Shown here: positions 7,607-16,253 of the stretch, piece after piece
Layout of the letters: each line of letters begins with the position of its first letter
Numbering within the stretch: position 1 is the stretch's first letter
NCBI RefSeq assembly: GCF_003289925.1
Contig: NZ_QLZQ01000004.1
Coordinates: forward strand, 186,001-250,000
DNA from: Planococcus maitriensis
Lineage (GTDB): Bacteria; Bacillota; Bacilli; Bacillales_A; Planococcaceae
DNA: 64,000 bases
Direction: 5' to 3'
Position numbers and translations under genes: made by a program
Notes under the pieces: generated by a model
Databases searched by the model: none
The model's input: the letters and a program-made list of their open reading frames with translations, nothing else
Told to the model about the DNA's origin: nothing

Positions 7607-8611
7607 CTAGATCACCTGCTTGTAGAATTTGATATGGAAACGGGTGCCTTCGCCCGGCGTGCTCGCGACTTCGATGTCGCCGCTTTGGCTCGTGATGATG
7701 CTATAGGCCATGGCGAGGCCGATGCCGACCGAGTCGTCGCCAGCGTTTTCGCCTTTATAGAAGCGCTTGAAGATATAGGGTAAGTCTTTTCTGGAAATGC
7801 CGCTGCCGTTGTCTTCGATGCGGATATCGGTGTACAGCGCGTTTTCGCTATAGCGAATTGTCACCTTTCCGCCTTCCCCGGTATGTTCGACACAGTTCTT
7901 CAAAATATTGATGAGTGCTTCTGTCGTCCAGTTGAGGTCGCCTGTAAACGCTGCGTCCTGATCGCCTTCGATGTGAAGTTCCTGCATTTTAATGTCCATC
8001 GGGATGTGCAGCGGTTCGACCGCTTTTTCGATGAGCTTGGATACCAGGATGCGGTCTTGTTTAAAATGAATCGTGCCGGCATCGATCTTCGATAGTTTCA
8101 ACAGCGATGACACAAGCCAGTCCATGCGCTCGAGCTGAACGTGGAGATTGCGGATGAATTCGGTGCGTTTTGCGTCATCCAACTCGCTGTCGCGTAAGAG
8201 ATCCGCCATGACCATCATTGAGGTGAGCGGCGTTTTTAATTGGTGGGAGATGTCCGAAATGGCGTTTGTCAGTTTGCCTTTGTCTTCACTAAGCAGAGCG
8301 CCGTGTTCCGACAGCATTTTCGTCACTTTGTAGATTTGTGTTTTGAGTAAGCTCAGCTCGCCTTCGCGGTTGTCGCGCACGTCGAGTTGGAAATCGCCAC
8401 CGCTGATTTGCTGCAGGAAACCGGATAAGCGTTCGATTTCCCGGTAGCGCCACCAGGTGAAGATGATCGCCGTTGCACTCAGCAATAACGCAACGCCGAG
8501 CACGAACCACGCGGCCGTAGAGGAAACGAAAATAGCGGCGAGGATCGTGCCAAGGGCAGTGATCGTGGTGAGTATGACCAGCAGCCAGCGGATTTCAATA
8601 TTGCGCAGCAT
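7607..8611 (-). CDS. Sensor histidine kinase with very short sensor loop
   Basis: The 334-residue kinase has two hydrophobic segments close together (about 8-29 and 33-52) with only a few residues between, the plan of intramembrane-sensing kinases such as BceS. A HAMP-like linker follows, then HisKA with DISHQLKTPL (His about 122), an N-box (NILKNCVEH), and G-boxes (DNGSGIS, GIGLAMAY). It is encoded 2 bp after the response regulator, so the two form one operon. With the FtsX-type ABC transporter nearby it probably senses the transporter state or an antimicrobial peptide; this is inference. Confidence 0.9.
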   Translation of the reverse strand: MLRNIEIRWLLVILTTITALGTILAAIFVSSTAAWFVLGVALLLSATAIIFTWWRYREIERLSGFLQQISGGDFQLDVRDNREGELSLLKTQIYKVTKMLSEHGALLSEDKGKLTNAISDISHQLKTPLTSMMVMADLLRDSELDDAKRTEFIRNLHVQLERMDWLVSSLLKLSKIDAGTIHFKQDRILVSKLIEKAVEPLHIPMDIKMQELHIEGDQDAAFTGDLNWTTEALINILKNCVEHTGEGGKVTIRYSENALYTDIRIEDNGSGISRKDLPYIFKRFYKGENAGDDSVGIGLAMAYSIITSQSGDIEVASTPGEGTRFHIKFYKQVI

Positions 8612-8613
8612 CC

Positions 8614-9297
8614 TTACTCACCCGCCTTATAGCCCATGCCGCGGACCGTTTTGATGAGTTCGGGGCGTGCGGGATCATCTTCCAGCTTTTCGCGCAGCCG
8701 TTTAATGTAGACCGTCAGCGTATTATCGTTGACGAAATCGCCGCCGACGTCCCAGATGCGGTCGAGCAATTGCGCCCGCGTCAGCACTTGGCCGAGGTGG
8801 TTCGCGAAAATGAGCAGCAAGCGATATTCGAGTGCAGTGAGGAGAACTTCATTGCCCGCTTTATGGACTTTGCCGTCCGATGTGTTAATGTGCACGTCGC
8901 CGAGTTCGACGACCGTTTTCGGCTGCGCATGGCGCTGATAGCGGCGTAGCACGGAATTGATGCGCGACAACAGTTCACGCACGCGGAACGGCTTGGTGAT
9001 ATAGTCGTCCGCACCCATATCGAGCCCCATGACGACATTCACTTCATCATCGAACGCCGTCAGGAAAATGACCGGGATATCGCTTTTCTTTTTCACGAGC
9101 GCGCATAAGTCATAGCCGCTGCCGTCCGGCAAGGACAGATCGAAGAGGCATAAATCGATTGTTGGGAGCTGCTCTTCGATCGCCGCAGTGGCGTCCTTTG
9201 CCGTGTGGCATAACACCGTGGTGAAGCCTTCCTGTTCGAGCGAATATGTCAGGCCGGAAGCGATCGTCCGGTCGTCTTCGACTACGAGTATGTTCAT
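8614..9297 (-). CDS. OmpR/PhoB-family response regulator
   Basis: The 227-residue protein has a receiver domain (DD at 8-9, phospho-acceptor Asp54 in LFDLSLPDG, Thr80 in LTAFDD, Lys102 in YITKPF) and a C-terminal winged helix (about 130-225, ending TVRGMGYKAGE). It is the cognate partner of the kinase encoded directly downstream. Its likely target is the ABC transporter promoter, where GTGAC half-sites recur every 11 bp (7101-7127). Confidence 0.92.
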   Translation of the reverse strand: MNILVVEDDRTIASGLTYSLEQEGFTTVLCHTAKDATAAIEEQLPTIDLCLFDLSLPDGSGYDLCALVKKKSDIPVIFLTAFDDEVNVVMGLDMGADDYITKPFRVRELLSRINSVLRRYQRHAQPKTVVELGDVHINTSDGKVHKAGNEVLLTALEYRLLLIFANHLGQVLTRAQLLDRIWDVGGDFVNDNTLTVYIKRLREKLEDDPARPELIKTVRGMGYKAGE

Positions 9298-9328
9298 TGA
9301 TATTCCCCTATTCCTGTTAAAATGAAAA

Positions 9329-9372
9329 AAGCCTGTACCGGTAGATTTGTTATCATCTACGATACAGGCTTT
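9329..9372 (-). terminator. Rho-independent terminator of the 55-residue membrane protein gene
   Basis: On the minus strand AAAGCCTGTA and TACAGGCTTT form a long hairpin whose inner part (GTAGAT/ATCTAC) also pairs, followed by a run of T. It separates the small gene at 9415-9582 from the response regulator. Confidence 0.8.
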
Positions 9373-9414
9373 CGCTCCGAGTGACTAGCGGGATCCGCCA
9401 ATCCCCAGAAAATC

Positions 9415-9582
9415 TTAAGAATTGCCTTTTGGCTTTTTCGCCTTTTTATCGGCGTTTTCAGAGCTGTAGATAATCCCGAGTGCCAGGAACGCGATGCCGA
9501 GCGCCGGCGACATATCGCCCGTGAAACTCAAAATCAAAAAGATGAACCCGAGCATGAGAAAGACGTGCCCTGTCGATTTCAT
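9415..9582 (-). CDS. Small hydrophobic protein (55 residues), unknown function
   Basis: The ORF begins with ATG at 9582, preceded by AAAGGGTGGAG. Residues 5-22 (HVFLMLGFIFLILSFTG) and 25-41 (PALGIAFLALGIIY) are two hydrophobic segments, and the tail is lysine-rich (DKKAKKPKGNS). It has its own strong terminator at 9329-9372, which supports expression as a separate gene. No family is recognised. Confidence 0.65.
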   Translation of the reverse strand: MKSTGHVFLMLGFIFLILSFTGDMSPALGIAFLALGIIYSSENADKKAKKPKGNS

Positions 9583-9749
9583 CGTCTCCACCCTTTCTTA
9601 TTTTGCCGTGTTTTCCATTGTAATGAATTATACGGCCAGTCCTTGAAAAAGTTTCGGTTCCCCAAGAGGTCGGACGTCTATTGTATATTCTCTTGCATAA
9701 ACCTTGTCGTTGTAGTAAGCTGTTCAAAGTGAATAACCCCATCAATCTA

Positions 9750-9814
9750 TCTGTATAACCTTAAGGATACGGCTTAAGGGTCTCTACCAGGAACCGAAAA
9801 ATCCTGATTACAGA
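9750..9814 (+). ncRNA. Purine riboswitch aptamer, adenine-specific type
   Basis: The sequence follows the purine riboswitch consensus: P1 TCTGTA (9750-9755) with TACAGA (9809-9814), P2 CTTAAG on both sides of loop GATACGG, the junction GGTCTCTACC, and P3 CAGGA/TCCTG with loop ACCGAAAAA. The specificity base is T in CTGATTAC (9804-9811), the position that is U74 in adenine aptamers and C74 in guanine aptamers, so adenine is the predicted ligand. It precedes a PbuE-like purine pump, the same arrangement as B. subtilis pbuE. Confidence 0.92.
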
Positions 9815-9852
9815 AAGCGATCTTTTCGTTTTCTGTAATCAGGATTTTTTTA
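9800..9852 (+). terminator. Riboswitch-controlled terminator
   Basis: The 3' part of the aptamer (AATCCTGATTACAGAAA) pairs with TTTCTGTAATCAGGATT and is followed by a T run, so aptamer P1/P3 and terminator are mutually exclusive. Adenine binding should prevent termination and switch the pump on. Confidence 0.9.
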
Positions 9853-9925
9853 TTTTCTGATAATACTTCTGCAAGTTGGACTTACGAAGCCTTGAAAAGA
9901 TGAGACCACTCAGCTGATACGCAAA

Positions 9926-10049
9926 AGATATGGAGCAAAACAGCGCAGACTCCTGGGGGTTCAGCGAAGTGCTGAAATCCATTCGGGCGTATAGCCCGAA
10001 TTAGTTCAGCTCGAGCCCCCCGGAAAGCCAGCTGTTTTGCGGAATATCT
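9926..10049 (+). repeat. Intergenic repeat family A, copy A2 (short form)
   Basis: The core is ACTCCTGGGGG ... AGCCCCCCGGAAAGC. The ends pair over AGATAT / ATATCT and GCAAAACAGC / GCTGTTTTGC. It lies in the transcribed leader between the riboswitch terminator and pbuE. Confidence 0.7.
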
Positions 10050-10118
10050 GGTGAAACACTCCAGCCATTAAAAGGCGCAAATCCGTAAAACTTGTATATA
10101 TGAAAGGAAGCGTATGTT

Positions 10119-11303
10119 ATGAATTTGAAAGTTTATATTTTAGCCCTCGCCACAGTGGCGGTCGGGCTTGTGGAATTGATCATCGGCGGCATCTTGCCGA
10201 CCATCGCCGAAGAGTTCGATGTGTCCGTGAGCGCTGCCGGCCAGTTGATCACCTTGTTCGCCTTGATTTATGCCGTGGCCGGCCCGGTGCTGCTCATTGC
10301 GACGAGCCGCTTTGAGCGCAAGAAAGTGTATTTGGTTTCCATGTTCATCTTTTTCCTCGGGAACATCATGACCTTCTTCAGCCCCGACTTCACATGGATG
10401 ATGATCGCGCGCGTCATTACCGCGGCGAGTACGGCGCTCATCGTCGTATTGGCCTTGACGATCGCCGCAAAAATCGTCGAGCCGCCTTACCGCGCGAAAG
10501 CGATCGGCTTGATCTTCATGGGAATCAGCTCGTCGCTCGTGCTCGGCGTCCCGCTCGGCATCCTGATCGCCGATGCGTTCGGCTGGCGCGTCATTTTCCT
10601 TGCGATCGCCGCACTTTCGCTCGGTTCGATGGCCTTGATCGCGCTTTACATCCAGCCCATTCCTGGAGGCACGGCGATTCCGCTTAAGCAGCAATTAAAA
10701 GCGGTCGCGAGTGCAAAGATCGGCACCGCCCACCTCGCGACGCTGTTCATGCTTGCCGGGCATTACACGGTTTATGCATACTTCACGCCGTTTTTGGAAA
10801 CGACCATGCAGCTCAGCCCTTTCTGGGTCAGTGCCTGTTATTTGATCTTCGGGATTGCGGCAGTGAGTGGCGGCGCAATCGGCGGCACCATGTCCGATTC
10901 GATCGGATCGAAAAAGAGCATCCTTATCGTCATCTCGGCGTTTGCCGTCAGCTTGTTCGTGCTTCCGTTCACGACATTCTCGCTTGTCATCTTCTTGCCG
11001 GTGATGGTCATTTGGGCCGCGCTCAGCTGGGCACTTGCCCCGCCGCAGCAAAGCTATTTGATCGAAACCGATCCCGAAACGTCCGATATCCAGCAGAGCT
11101 TCAATAACTCGGCACTGCAAGTCGGCATCGCGCTCGGTTCCGCAGTCGGCGGTCTTACTTTGACGCAAACCGGCTCGGTCACCAGCACTGCTTGGGTCGG
11201 CGCCGTGATCGTACTCGTTGCGCTTGGCTGTGCGGTGTTCTCGATTACACGTCCAGTAATCGAACGTAGCATACGCAGCTACCAAAAATCACAGAGTCTT
11301 TAA
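10119..11303 (+). CDS. pbuE: MFS purine base/nucleoside efflux pump, PbuE-like
   Basis: The 394-residue protein has twelve predicted membrane helices and the DHA1 plan (first helix with [20 protein letters not shown] in loop 2-3). Length and similarity fit PbuE, which exports adenine and hypoxanthine. The adenine riboswitch upstream strongly supports this: excess adenine would induce export. The start ATG 10119 follows GAAAGGAAG. The distance from the riboswitch terminator to the start codon is about 265 bp because repeat A2 lies between. Confidence 0.9.
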   Translation: MNLKVYILALATVAVGLVELIIGGILPTIAEEFDVSVSAAGQLITLFALIYAVAGPVLLIATSRFERKKVYLVSMFIFFLGNIMTFFSPDFTWMMIARVITAASTALIVVLALTIAAKIVEPPYRAKAIGLIFMGISSSLVLGVPLGILIADAFGWRVIFLAIAALSLGSMALIALYIQPIPGGTAIPLKQQLKAVASAKIGTAHLATLFMLAGHYTVYAYFTPFLETTMQLSPFWVSACYLIFGIAAVSGGAIGGTMSDSIGSKKSILIVISAFAVSLFVLPFTTFSLVIFLPVMVIWAALSWALAPPQQSYLIETDPETSDIQQSFNNSALQVGIALGSAVGGLTLTQTGSVTSTAWVGAVIVLVALGCAVFSITRPVIERSIRSYQKSQSL

Positions 11304-11307
11304 TATG

Positions 11308-11340
11308 AAAAAGGCCTGGTCCGCGGACCAGGCCTTTTTT
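11308..11340 (+). terminator. Rho-independent terminator after pbuE
   Basis: The perfect palindrome GGCCTGGTCC / GGACCAGGCC is preceded by an A run and followed by TTTTTT. Confidence 0.9.
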
Positions 11341-11377
11341 CTATTCGCGGAATCCTGCTTCTTTTATAATCCACTCA

Positions 11378-11503
11378 GTTGCTGGAAATGTAAGCGGCGA
11401 CTCCGGGAGGATTAGCGAGACAATTGAGACCCTACAGGAGCGCTAGCGACGAAGCGGCTCAATGCGAGCCCTCCGGAAAGCGTCCGCTGGAATGTACAGC
11501 AAC
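11378..11503 (+). repeat. Intergenic repeat family A, copy A3 (short form)
   Basis: The core is GCGACTCCGGGAGG ... GCGACGAAGCGGCTC ... GAGCCCTCCGGAAAGC. The ends GTTGCTG...AGCGG and CCGCT...CAGCAAC are complementary. A 33-bp near-identical sequence flanks it (11341-11373 and 11544-11576); the right copy is the 3' end of the Abi_2 gene. Confidence 0.7.
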
Positions 11504-11543
11504 CAAGCTCTATAAATATCAAAAGACTGTCTCCAAGTCTTTT

Positions 11544-12488
11544 TTATTCGCGGAATCCTGCTTCTTTCATGATCCAAACATACGGCCGCTCCGGCAAAGC
11601 TTCTTCCAACTCGCGGATCAATTCCAACAGCTCCCGAGTGAAAACTTCATACTCATCTGGCGGCGACACCACTTTCAACAATTTGATCAATGAAGCGGTC
11701 GTCCCGCGTGTGATATATCCTTTTTCCTGATGCAATTTCGCTTCTAGACGCGTGAGTTCAAGGGGCGACCTGAGCCGGAACGAATACAGCACTTCTTCGT
11801 GAGCTGCCTTGTTGCGGAACGGAAACGCGATTGACAGAATCTCGTCGAGTTCCGCTGCACTCAGTTCGATGCCGTGTTCGCCCGCATCGTCTGCGAAATC
11901 CTGGGCGATGCGCGTGCGCAAGTCCTGGTCGATGACCGTGTAGAAATTGGTGATCTGGCCGAGCGACAGGAAATTGACGAGCACCCATAGCGGCAAGTTC
12001 TTATGTTTTTCGTAGAACTCGCGGAGCTCCGGATAGCGCACGCGGTGGCGCTTCCGATGGCTTTCGATCAAATTGTTGAGCGTCGCCGTGATGCGGTCGC
12101 GTTCGTGAAAATGGATGTTGTCCGGGCTGTAATTCGCGCTGTCGAGAAAGCTGTCGACTTCCGGGAAGCGTTCGGAAAACCGGTAGGCGAGCTTCGATTT
12201 GATGCTGCGCTCGAACTTCAAGAGTTCGCTGAGCAACAACAAACGCAGCTTGCGGTCGAATTGATACAGCGCGAGGATATGATTGAACGCCGTCCCAGCT
12301 TCGTACATTTCCTCGCCGTACGGGTTTTTCGTTTCATCGCGCTCGAGAAACGGCTCTTTATAGCCATCGATCAGCGCATAATAATTATCGCGCGACAGCA
12401 CGCGTCTTGCGGCCGCTTCGTCTTCAATAACGAGCCCGCGGCTTTTCAAGATCGCGAGCTGTTCGTCGTGCGTCGCAAAGCTTTTCAT
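11544..12488 (-). CDS. Abi_2 (AbiD/AbiF-like) protein with HEPN motif
   Basis: The protein (314 residues from ATG 12488, which follows GGGAGAGGTGG) matches the Abi_2 family of abortive-infection proteins. The N-terminal part has YYALIDGYKEPF and LYQFDRKLRLLLL, typical for the family, and FRNKAAHEE carries the R-N-x3-H motif of HEPN-type RNases. Such proteins stop phage growth by killing or arresting the infected cell, probably by RNA cleavage. It stands alone between pbuE and the penicillin-binding-protein homologue, with no visible antitoxin. Its last 10 codons are duplicated at 11341-11373. Confidence 0.8.
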   Translation of the reverse strand: MKSFATHDEQLAILKSRGLVIEDEAAARRVLSRDNYYALIDGYKEPFLERDETKNPYGEEMYEAGTAFNHILALYQFDRKLRLLLLSELLKFERSIKSKLAYRFSERFPEVDSFLDSANYSPDNIHFHERDRITATLNNLIESHRKRHRVRYPELREFYEKHKNLPLWVLVNFLSLGQITNFYTVIDQDLRTRIAQDFADDAGEHGIELSAAELDEILSIAFPFRNKAAHEEVLYSFRLRSPLELTRLEAKLHQEKGYITRGTTASLIKLLKVVSPPDEYEVFTRELLELIRELEEALPERPYVWIMKEAGFRE

Positions 12489-12504
12489 GGCCACCTCTCC
12501 CTGT

Positions 12505-14493
12505 TTAGTCATCGCTGAACAATGCGCCGGCAATGGCCGCTGCGTCTTCCTCATCTTCCATCATGACCGCCGCGCTCAAATTGCCGACTTTCGGGTCGTA
12601 ACCGGCGAACCAGCCCATGTCGCCGTCATCGGTTTTGATGACGGCCGTCTTGCCGGCAAAATCATGGCCGTCTTCTTCACCGGCTTGGACGAGTGCCGTG
12701 CGGACCAATTCCGCTTGTTCGGCGCTCAGAAGCTCTTGCTTCAAGTTTTCTTCTTCAGCGTCCCCGAACAGGACCGGCTTTTTCATGTCGCCGTCCGCTA
12801 AAAACGTGCCGTACATGAGTGCCGCGTGGAGGATGTTGACGCGCACTTGGCTTTCGCCGGATGCGGAACTCGCGAGCTGGCCTTCCGAGCCGAACGTGCC
12901 GCTTTCCGAAATTTGCGAAGCCGCTAGCGGCACCGGATAATCGAATGCCTGGCCGAAGCCAAATTCATTCAAGCCTTCTAAAAAGCTATCGTCCGGCATA
13001 TTGCTCGCCTGGATCGCAAAGTAGATGCTGTCGGAATGGACGAGCGCTTTTTGCATGTCGATCGGATTCGAAACACCCGGATTCGGGCGGGTGATGCGGA
13101 AATCGTTCCAGGACGGGAATTTCTGCCACGTCTCCCCGTCGATCTCGATGCCTTCCGCAGGATCCAGCGTCCCTTGCTTCATGGCCACGGCCGCAGTGAT
13201 TGGCTGCATCACATAAGACGGTGGATACGCCGCCGCTGCCCGGTTGAAGAAGGGCTGGTCCGGATCGTTGGCCAGCTGGCGGAAACGGCTTTCCTTGATT
13301 CCCGGAATGAAGTCGTTCGGGTCGTAGGCCGGCGAACTGACCAACACATGCGTCTCGCCCGTGTACGGGTCGACCGCCGCGGCAGTGCCCGGTTTCTTGC
13401 CCATCTCTTTATAGATTTCCTGCTGCAAATCGGCATCGATCGTCAGTTCGATCGTCTCGCCGGCTGCCGAGGAGTTGTCGACGGCGGTGATCGTTTCGTT
13501 CTGTGCGGTCTTTTCGATCAAGATCTTGCCGCCGCGTTTTCCGCGCAGCTCGGTTTCAAAGATCTCTTCCAAGCCTTCCCGCCCGACGATATCGCCTTGG
13601 CCGTATCCCTGGCCGCTGCGCTCTTCCAGCTGTTCAGCGGTGATCGGCGCGATGTAGCCGGTCAAATGCGCCATCGATTCGCCGTACGGGTAATGGCGCA
13701 TCGTCACTTTCGTGCGCTTGGTCCCGGGAATCGCAAACAGCCGGTTCAATTTTTCGCGGTCCGGCCGGACGGTTCCGAGCGGCACGTAATGATGCGGCTC
13801 GACCCACGGCTTTTCGAGTTCTGCGTCAATGTCTTCGACGGACAAATCCAAAAGCCCCGCGAGCCGCTCCGTGTAATCGTCGCGGTCGAAATTCCCCGGC
13901 ACGACGCCGATCTCATAGGCATCCGTATTGCCGGCGATGACCTTGCCGTTGCGGTCGACGATCTCACCGCGTTCGGTATCGCTGATCTGCACGGAGACAT
14001 TATCGCCTTCCGACAGGTTCGGCAGGATGAAGGAAGGATCCCATTCCGCGAACCATTCGCCTTCTGCGTTTTCTTCCGCCTCCTCATAGACAAAGCTCAG
14101 CGTCTTATCGAATTCGATCTCGCCGATGACGCTGTCCATCGAAATCGCCAGCGGGATATCCGCCGGCTCGTTTTTCAGCCACGGTTCTTCGCCCAATTCC
14201 CAATCGATCTCGCGCTCTGTCAGCGATAATTGCTCTTCGAGTTCCACTTGCCATTCAATGAAGGTCTCTTCCCCGAATGCCTCTTTGGCACGCTCCGTCA
14301 AAAATTCCTCGTACAGCGTTTCGTATTCGCCCGCCTGCCACAATTCCATGAACTGCTCTGCGCGGGGTGCCGGCGATGCGACCGTCTCCGGTTCCGCTTC
14401 TTCCGGCACCGGCGCTTCCGTTTCCTCGTCCGAACACGCCGCAAGCGCAAGTGCCGCGCCAAGCCCGATCATCCACAGCTTCCCTTTCCCCAT
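12505..14493 (-). CDS. Penicillin-binding-protein homologue with altered active site (lipoprotein, MecA-type N domain)
   Basis: The 662-residue protein has a lipobox (LALAACS), an NTF2-like MecA_N domain (about 40-145), a PBP dimerisation region (about 155-310) and a transpeptidase domain (about 340-655), the plan of PBP3/PbpC and PBP2a. All three catalytic motifs are changed: Ser426-Tyr-Val-Met429 instead of SxxK, Ser487-Asp-Ser489 instead of SxN, and Lys615-Thr-Ala617 instead of KTG. The frame is intact and long, so this looks like a maintained pseudo-enzyme, not a decaying gene. GGAGGGG precedes the ATG. A structural or sensing role in the envelope is inferred. Confidence 0.85.
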   Translation of the reverse strand: MGKGKLWMIGLGAALALAACSDEETEAPVPEEAEPETVASPAPRAEQFMELWQAGEYETLYEEFLTERAKEAFGEETFIEWQVELEEQLSLTEREIDWELGEEPWLKNEPADIPLAISMDSVIGEIEFDKTLSFVYEEAEENAEGEWFAEWDPSFILPNLSEGDNVSVQISDTERGEIVDRNGKVIAGNTDAYEIGVVPGNFDRDDYTERLAGLLDLSVEDIDAELEKPWVEPHHYVPLGTVRPDREKLNRLFAIPGTKRTKVTMRHYPYGESMAHLTGYIAPITAEQLEERSGQGYGQGDIVGREGLEEIFETELRGKRGGKILIEKTAQNETITAVDNSSAAGETIELTIDADLQQEIYKEMGKKPGTAAAVDPYTGETHVLVSSPAYDPNDFIPGIKESRFRQLANDPDQPFFNRAAAAYPPSYVMQPITAAVAMKQGTLDPAEGIEIDGETWQKFPSWNDFRITRPNPGVSNPIDMQKALVHSDSIYFAIQASNMPDDSFLEGLNEFGFGQAFDYPVPLAASQISESGTFGSEGQLASSASGESQVRVNILHAALMYGTFLADGDMKKPVLFGDAEEENLKQELLSAEQAELVRTALVQAGEEDGHDFAGKTAVIKTDDGDMGWFAGYDPKVGNLSAAVMMEDEEDAAAIAGALFSDD

Positions 14494-14739
14494 TGCTACC
14501 CCTCCGTCTCCATAGCCTTTTCTACCATCTTACCCTTAAAACGCCCGCTTCAATACGGAAATTTTTGGATATGGGATTTGGAAGTTCGAAATCGACTCCT
14601 TCATCGTCCAGCATTCCCGGGATACAGCGCTATTCGCAGCAGTTTTGCGGAATACTAACATTTAAAACGAAGAATCTCGTTCATTATGAAACAAACCGCC
14701 CCATGTTCCGTATAATTAAGGAAGAAAAGGAGGCCCTTT

Positions 14740-15594
14740 ATGTTCGCTGAAATGAAATCGCGTTATTTGATCCTCTTCACCATTCTCGGCGTCTTCGCGA
14801 CTTTGGTCATCTTCATGCTGATCGGCGCGGATCCCGTCACGACCGAAATCGCGGTGCAGCTTGCCTTTTATATTGTTGTCCCGTACTTTTTCTTTCATTA
14901 TTATTGGAGCAAGAACCCCGATTGGTCACTAAGTGAAGTGCTATCCACCAAAGGCATCAAGCCGTGGCTTCCCGGGATCGCGGGCATGGTGCTCGTGTCG
15001 ATTGCCTTTTCGCTGACGATGTTCTGGCTGCAGCTCGCGATTGTTTCCCCCGCCTTCCCTTGGCTTGCGGAATTAATGCTGGAGCCGGTCGAGATGCCGG
15101 GCGGTGTCGGGTATGAGTATTTCATGCTGCTGACGCTCGTCATCTTGGCGCCGATCGTGGAAGAGTTCGTCTTCCGCGGCGTGTTCTTGACCCGTTTCGC
15201 GGCAAAAACTTCGATGTGGGGCGGCATCTTGATTTCGAGCTTGATGTTCGGGGTGCTGCATCTCGATTTTGTCGGCTCGTTCTTATTCGGCATCATCGCA
15301 TCACTCCTGTATTTGCGCACCGGCAATTTATTGCTGCCGATCCTGTTCCACATGCTCAATAATGCGCTGGCGGCGTTGTCGATGTATGTGCCGATCGATG
15401 AGTTTTTCGCGATCGATTGGTTTATCGTGACGACAATGGCTGACATCGAAGCGAAAGCGTTCGCGAATATCATCATCATGATTATCAGCACGCTGCTCAC
15501 CGCCTGGATCATCTACCGCCTCGCCAAAGGCTTGAAGGATCGAACGGAGAAGCACGAAATCACTGAACCCTTGACGGAAAGCGAAGTGCAGTAA
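14740..15594 (+). CDS. CPBP-family intramembrane metalloprotease
   Basis: The 284-residue membrane protein has the CPBP (Abi, PF02517) motifs: EEFVFR (about 142-147), FGVLHLDF (about 170-177) and HMLNNALAA (about 205-213), which supply the glutamates and histidines of the active site. About seven hydrophobic segments are visible. AGGAGG precedes ATG 14740. Family members process prenylated proteins or protect against self-made bacteriocins; nothing here decides between these. Confidence 0.88.
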   Translation: MFAEMKSRYLILFTILGVFATLVIFMLIGADPVTTEIAVQLAFYIVVPYFFFHYYWSKNPDWSLSEVLSTKGIKPWLPGIAGMVLVSIAFSLTMFWLQLAIVSPAFPWLAELMLEPVEMPGGVGYEYFMLLTLVILAPIVEEFVFRGVFLTRFAAKTSMWGGILISSLMFGVLHLDFVGSFLFGIIASLLYLRTGNLLLPILFHMLNNALAALSMYVPIDEFFAIDWFIVTTMADIEAKAFANIIIMIISTLLTAWIIYRLAKGLKDRTEKHEITEPLTESEVQ

Positions 15595-15732
15595 GGAAAA
15601 TTGTCGATGATCTGTCACGCCCCGTTCATATAGCGTTTATATTCGTGCGGTATGATACAGTCATACGAATTCAGGGACTTTCTAGCGGCCGCCTTTCCTG
15701 CCGCTGTGCCCAAAAGCTATAGGAGGATTTTC

Positions 15733-16155
15733 ATGAACAACACAGCTACACCGCGCAACAACACTTTAGAAAAAAAATGGAGCTTGCGCTTGATCCAGTT
15801 CTCGGCCATCTTCGGACTGATCGGAACATATCTTGGCTCGCATATGGCCGGCCAGATGGATTACGCGCTGCGCCCGATCCACGCCCACATCCTGCTCGTC
15901 GGCTGGCTCTCGGTTTTTGCCTGGGGCGTCTTCTACCGCCTATATACCGTGAAGTACAAAAAGCTGGTCACCATCCACGGATTCCTCGCGATGATCGGGG
16001 CAGTCGGACTGACCGCCGGCATGTGGTTCTATAATTTGAATCCGTTCAATATGAACGATACCTTCGTCTTGATCTTCTTCATCGTCGGCGGCACGCTGTT
16101 GCTGTTCGCCTTCGCCTTGTTTGCAGTCATCACGTTCTTGACGGAAAAAGAGTGA
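15733..16155 (+). CDS. Four-helix membrane protein with HAH motif, heme-copper-oxidase-like
   Basis: The 140-residue protein (ATG 15733 after AGGAGG) has four hydrophobic segments. The second region contains RPIHAHILLVGWL, which resembles the heme-ligand helix of cytochrome oxidase subunit I and of NnrS-like proteins, and another His lies in VTIHGF. A heme or metal role is possible but not shown. It is followed closely by a terminator and seems to be a single gene. Confidence 0.7.
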   Translation: MNNTATPRNNTLEKKWSLRLIQFSAIFGLIGTYLGSHMAGQMDYALRPIHAHILLVGWLSVFAWGVFYRLYTVKYKKLVTIHGFLAMIGAVGLTAGMWFYNLNPFNMNDTFVLIFFIVGGTLLLFAFALFAVITFLTEKE

Positions 16156-16157
16156 TT

Positions 16158-16187
16158 AAAACGCCCGGGCTCATCCGGGCGTTTTTT
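16158..16187 (+). terminator. Rho-independent terminator
   Basis: ACGCCCGG / CCGGGCGT hairpin followed by TTTTTT directly after the 140-residue membrane protein gene. Confidence 0.9.
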
Positions 16188-16253
16188 CATTTCCCCCTAT
16201 TCGGCGAAATACCGTATAATGGAAGCATCGCAAAACGGAAGGGGAAATTATGG

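Noticed and set aside
13036..14229. Long open frame (397 codons) on the plus strand
   Set aside because: It is antisense to the penicillin-binding-protein homologue, has no ribosome binding site, and is Arg-rich in the way typical of shadow frames in GC-rich DNA.
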